DNA of 7,542 nucleotides from Candidatus Binatia bacterium. Lineage in GTDB: Bacteria; Desulfobacterota_B; Binatia; UBA9968; JAJDTQ01. The stretch spans positions 1 through 7,542 of the forward strand of contig JAJDTQ010000072.1 of NCBI GenBank assembly GCA_022827045.1. Direction: 5' to 3'. Positions 4,997 through 7,542 of the stretch are shown here, in pieces (the first letter of the stretch is position 1; each line of letters starts with the position of its first letter). The notes below the pieces were generated by a model that was not told the DNA's origin, did not search any database, and worked only from the letters and a program-made list of their open reading frames with translations. A program made the position numbers and the translations under genes.

Positions 4997-6343
4997 TCAT
5001 TGGAACGGCATTGACAAACGGCCCAGCATGCCGCGCCGCTTGCCGCCGGACTTCTTCATGCGCTGCATCATCTTCTTCATCTCCATGAACTGCTTCATCA
5101 GGCGGTTGACGTCGGTCACGGTGGTGCCGCTCCCCTCGGCGATGCGCCGCCGCCGGCTGCCGTTGAGCAGACCGGGATTGCGCCGCTCCTTGAGCGTCAT
5201 GGAGTTGATGATGGCTTCGACGCGCTTCATTTCCTTCTCGGCGTGGGAGACATCCACCTGCTGCCCCAGCTGGCGTCCTCCGGGCACCATGTCGAGCAGG
5301 CCGCCGATGGAGCCCATCTTCTTGATGGCCTGCATCTGCGTTTGGAAGTCCTCCAGGGTGAACTCTCCCTTGCGCATCCGCTGTTCGAGCTTGGGTGCGG
5401 CCTTCTTGTCCACCGCCTGCTCCGCCTTCTCGATCAGCGAGAGCACGTCGCCCATGCCCAGGATGCGCGACGCCATGCGGTCCGGGAAGAAGGGCTCCAG
5501 GGCGTCCGCCTTCTCGCCGACGCCGACGTAGAGCACCGGCTTGCCCACCACCGCCCGCACGGAGAGCGCCGCCCCGCCCCGCGCGTCGCCGTCCATCTTG
5601 GTCAGCACAACCCCGGTCAGGTCCAGCGTCTCGTTGAAGCCCTGCGCCTGGTTCACCGCGTCCTGCCCGATCATGGCGTCGACGGTCAGCAGGATGTTCC
5701 GGGGCTCCAGCGCCGTGCGGATCGCCACCAGCTCCTGCATCAGCTCTTCGTCGATATGCAGCCGCCCGGCGGTGTCCACGATCAGCACGTCGCACAACCG
5801 CTGGTTCGCCTTGTCGACGGCGTTGCGGCAGATCTCCACGGGCGAAGAGCTGTCGCCCGAGTCGTACACCGGCAGCCCGTGCTCGTCGCACAGCGTCCGC
5901 AGCTGCTCCCGCGCCGCCGGCCGGTACACGTCCGCGGACACGAGGTAAGGGGTCCGCTTCTGCTGCTGCTTCAGGTGCAGCGCCAGCTTGACCGCGGTGG
6001 TGGTCTTGCCCGATCCCTGCAGCCCCACCAGCATCAGCACCACCGGTTGCCGCCCCTTGAGATCCACCCGGGCGGCTTCCCTGCCCAGGATGTCGATCAG
6101 CTCCTCGCGGACGATCTTGATGAGCTGCTGGTCAGGCGTCAGGCTCTCGAGCACGTCCCGGCCCATGGACTTGGCCCGGACCGAGTCGATGAAGCTCTTG
6201 ACCACCTTGAAGTTGACGTCCGCCTCCAGCAGCGCCAAGCGCACCTCGCGCAGCGACTCCGCCACGTTGGACTCGGTGATCCTGCCGTGACCCCGCAGCC
6301 GCTTGAAGGTCTGCTCAAGTTTGTCGGTGAGGTTTTCGAACAT
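4997..6343 (-). CDS. ffh: Signal recognition particle protein Ffh (SRP54)
   Basis: Ffh is the GTPase that, with 4.5S/SRP RNA, binds signal sequences of nascent membrane proteins and delivers ribosomes to FtsY at the membrane. The 448-residue length is normal. The N domain starts MFENLTDKLEQTFKRLRGHG. The G domain has the P-loop GLQGSGKTT (107-115), SADVYRPAAREQL (136-148), DTAGR (190-194) and TKMDGDARGG (248-257). The M domain contains the SRP RNA-binding segment SRRRRIAEGSGTTVTDVN (396-413), followed by a Met-rich helix MKQFMEMKKMMQRMKK that lines the signal-peptide groove. The ATG at 6343 fits the family N-terminus, although no strong Shine-Dalgarno is seen. It heads the operon, 63 nt after the DUF2335 gene. 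Confidence 0.98.
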   Translation of the reverse strand: MFENLTDKLEQTFKRLRGHGRITESNVAESLREVRLALLEADVNFKVVKSFIDSVRAKSMGRDVLESLTPDQQLIKIVREELIDILGREAARVDLKGRQPVVLMLVGLQGSGKTTTAVKLALHLKQQQKRTPYLVSADVYRPAAREQLRTLCDEHGLPVYDSGDSSSPVEICRNAVDKANQRLCDVLIVDTAGRLHIDEELMQELVAIRTALEPRNILLTVDAMIGQDAVNQAQGFNETLDLTGVVLTKMDGDARGGAALSVRAVVGKPVLYVGVGEKADALEPFFPDRMASRILGMGDVLSLIEKAEQAVDKKAAPKLEQRMRKGEFTLEDFQTQMQAIKKMGSIGGLLDMVPGGRQLGQQVDVSHAEKEMKRVEAIINSMTLKERRNPGLLNGSRRRRIAEGSGTTVTDVNRLMKQFMEMKKMMQRMKKSGGKRRGMLGRLSMPFQ

Positions 6344-6406
6344 GGCTACGGGTTCATTTCACAAGGTGTCGTCAAACGATTTCCTTGGGGGAACGAGGGG
6401 GCCTGC

Positions 6407-6799
6407 CTAGGTCGACTTGTCGCGTTGGCTCGAAACCAAAGCCCACACAACACTTGCAATAGTCCCGCTGCCAACGACTCCGGCCACCCACGTGGCGCCA
6501 ATACTCGCTGCATAGCCTGCAAGAGCAAGGGCGGCAAGCGCAAATAGGAAAGCGAGCAGGCGCCCGCTCATTTGTTCGAGTGACTGCAGCGAGAGGGAGC
6601 GCTGTTCAAATGTCCGACGGTGGCGGGTTTCAGCCTGCCATTCCTCGATAATGATTTTGGCCGATCCAGGAACGACGGCCTCGAACCTCTCCAGGGTGTC
6701 CGGCGCGGGTAGTGGACCTTCCCAGCTTTGGATCGCTACAAGAGTTTCGCCACGGTCCTGCTCTTGAGGTGAGGAATCGACTTCCCTTGTCTCAGCCAT
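6407..6799 (-). CDS. DUF2335-like two-helix membrane protein
   Basis: A 130-residue predicted inner-membrane protein of unknown function. Residues 27-60 (EGPLPAPDTLERFEAVVPGS, then AKIIIEEWQAETRHR) match the pattern I recall for DUF2335 (PF10097) proteins: a GPLPxP motif, a VPG turn, then a charged amphipathic helix up to about residue 77. Two hydrophobic segments follow, residues 80-101 and 103-122, with a short polar tail. ATG at 6799 is preferred. It overlaps the stop of the upstream 72-aa gene by 8 nt, which suggests translational coupling, and no clear Shine-Dalgarno is present. A TTG at 6838 would add 13 residues. Codon and base composition are less GC-rich than groEL and ffh, suggesting accessory or acquired DNA. 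Confidence 0.75.
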   Translation of the reverse strand: MAETREVDSSPQEQDRGETLVAIQSWEGPLPAPDTLERFEAVVPGSAKIIIEEWQAETRHRRTFEQRSLSLQSLEQMSGRLLAFLFALAALALAGYAASIGATWVAGVVGSGTIASVVWALVSSQRDKST

Positions 6800-7010
6800 T
6801 TCGTTTGCGAGCCAAGACCTTGCCCATGTCTCGGCCAATCCGGATCCAGTCGTTCCTCAGAGCGCTAGCCACATCTGTATGAGGGCAGGTTATGCGTTTC
6901 GCGGGGCGACCAAATGAAGTGAGTTCGGCAAAGCCGGTCTTAAGCGAGGTGCGCAAATGCCCAGACACCTTCTTACTAGTCTGTTCCCGTCTTTCTGCTC
7001 TTTCGGCCAT
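6792..7010 (-). CDS. Small basic protein of unknown function, coupled to DUF2335 gene
   Basis: A 72-residue protein that I do not recognise. It is rich in Arg and Lys, starts MAERAERREQTSKK and has a C-terminal stretch LRNDWIRIGRDMGKVL (51-66) that looks like an amphipathic helix, with no membrane segment or signal peptide. ATG at 7010 is preceded by a strong purine-rich ribosome binding site (AAGGGGGG, about 8 nt upstream). The end overlaps the start of the DUF2335 gene (ATGGCTGA shared), so the two are likely co-translated. A plausible idea is a cytosolic partner of the membrane protein; nothing in the sequence proves it. Confidence 0.6.
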   Translation of the reverse strand: MAERAERREQTSKKVSGHLRTSLKTGFAELTSFGRPAKRITCPHTDVASALRNDWIRIGRDMGKVLARKRNG

Positions 7011-7031
7011 AGGCTGCCCCCCTTGACTGCT

Positions 7032-7061
7032 TCAATATGCCAGTTTCAGAATGCAGGTCAA
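7032..7061 (-). promoter_or_regulatory. Candidate sigma-70 type promoter for the 72-aa/DUF2335 pair
   Basis: On the minus strand TTGACC (7056-7061) is a five-of-six match to the -35 consensus. It is followed after 18 nt by TATTGA (7032-7037), a weak -10. Transcription would start near 7025, shortly before the ribosome binding site and the ATG at 7010. The site lies downstream of the groEL terminator, where an independent promoter is expected. The -10 match is poor, so this is tentative. Confidence 0.35.
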
Positions 7062-7123
7062 AGCAAAAAGCGCGGGCCGCATCAGCGACACCTGGAGGTT
7101 AGTTGTTCCGGGCTTCTCCAACC

Positions 7124-7165
7124 AAAAAGGGCCCGAAACGTCTCCCAAAGACGCCCCAGGCCCTT
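7124..7165 (-). terminator. Intrinsic terminator of groEL
   Basis: Reading the minus strand, an outer 7-bp stem (AAGGGCC with GGCCCTT; 7159-7165 and 7127-7133) encloses a 5-bp inner stem (CGTCT with AGACG; 7149-7153 and 7139-7143) and runs directly into five T residues (7124-7128). It begins 20 nt after the groEL stop. This should separate groEL transcription from the accessory pair and the ffh operon. Confidence 0.8.
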
Positions 7166-7185
7166 CCGATCGCTGATACGGCAGG

Positions 7186-7542
7186 TTACATCATGCCGCC
7201 CATTCCACCCATGCCGCCCATTCCACCCATGCCGCCGCCCGGAGGCATCGGGGGCATGGCGGGCTTTTCCTCGGGCTTCTCGGCCACCATGGCCTCGGTG
7301 GTGAGCAGCAGGCTGGCGATGGACGAGGCGTTCTGCAGCGCGGTCCGCACCACCTTGGTGGGATCGATGATGCCCGCCGCCAACAGGTCCTCGTAGGTTT
7401 CCGTGGCCGCGTTGAGGCCGACGTTGCCCTTGCTGTTCCTGACCTGCTGCAGGGCGATGGAGCCGTCGATGCCGGCGTTGGTGGCGATCCGGCGCAGCGG
7501 CTCTTCGAGGCACCGCTTGACGATGTTCACGCCCACCTGCTC
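7186..7542 (-). CDS. groL: Chaperonin GroEL, C-terminal part (5' end outside window)
   Basis: The last 118 residues of the 60-kDa chaperonin that folds proteins inside a double-ring chamber with GroES and ATP. Visible equatorial-domain sequence includes [58 protein letters not shown] and [11 protein letters not shown]. These cover the conserved NAAT(E)xY and DPTKVxRxALQNA motifs close to the C-terminus. The tail is the classic flexible GGM repeat ([17 protein letters not shown]), here preceded by a Pro-rich PAMPPMPP. The frame is open to the window edge, so the rest of the gene lies beyond it. It appears intact and ordinary. Confidence 0.97.
   Translation of the reverse strand, partial: EQVGVNIVKRCLEEPLRRIATNAGIDGSIALQQVRNSKGNVGLNAATETYEDLLAAGIIDPTKVVRTALQNASSIASLLLTTEAMVAEKPEEKPAMPPMPPGGGMGGMGGMGGMGGMM

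Noticed and set aside
6344..6406. Possible ffh promoter (TTGACG on the minus strand)
   Set aside because: No acceptable -10 box lies at the right distance; not supported enough to list.
5243..6547. Long plus-strand open frame (434 codons) opposite ffh
   Set aside because: It mirrors ffh codons and is dominated by His, Gln, Arg and Leu runs with no domain; a GC-rich shadow frame.

Overview
The window is GC-rich bacterial chromosome. Its core is a conserved translation and secretion operon on the minus strand: ffh, rpsP, khpA, rimM, trmD, rplS. The end of groEL lies upstream of it. This gene order, together with a trmD carrying a second RNA methyltransferase domain of the kind that sits as a separate gene between trmD and rplS in Geobacter-like genomes, suggests a deltaproteobacterial or related uncultured lineage. 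That placement is inference from gene order and protein style, not from a database match.

Layout, left to right. Positions 1-1376 (+) are the 3' part of a group II intron: a reverse transcriptase/maturase open from the window edge, followed 11 nt after its stop by a complete domain V and an unusually long domain VI with a clear bulged branch-point A. The intron ends directly in the reading frame of an HU-family histone-like protein (1377-1567, +), so the intron splits that gene; the 5' exon lies outside the window. Positions 1568-1970 hold no convincing gene, only two hairpins and an AT-rich patch between convergent rplS and HU.

Positions 1971-6343 (-) are the operon. Two of its intergenic gaps are occupied by repeats. 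A 165-bp MITE-like element with perfect 32-bp terminal inverted repeats and CTAG ends sits 8 nt after the ffh stop. A REP-like double palindrome sits 2 nt after the rimM stop and just before trmD. The operon supplies signal recognition particle protein Ffh, ribosomal proteins bS16 and bL19, the ribosome maturation factor RimM, the RNA-binding KH protein KhpA and tRNA m1G37 methyltransferase TrmD, here fused to a second SPOUT-type methyltransferase domain.

Positions 6407-7010 (-) are a small accessory pair: a 72-aa basic protein of unknown function whose end overlaps by 8 nt the start of a two-helix membrane protein of the DUF2335 type. Their base composition is visibly less GC-rich than their neighbours. 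Positions 7124-7542 (-) are the 3' end of groEL with its GGM tail and a good intrinsic terminator.

The most interesting features are the intron-split HU gene with a readable 3' splice junction, the TrmD fusion, the repeats inserted in the ribosomal-protein operon, and the uncharacterised 72-aa/DUF2335 pair. I saw no CRISPR array, tRNA or rRNA.
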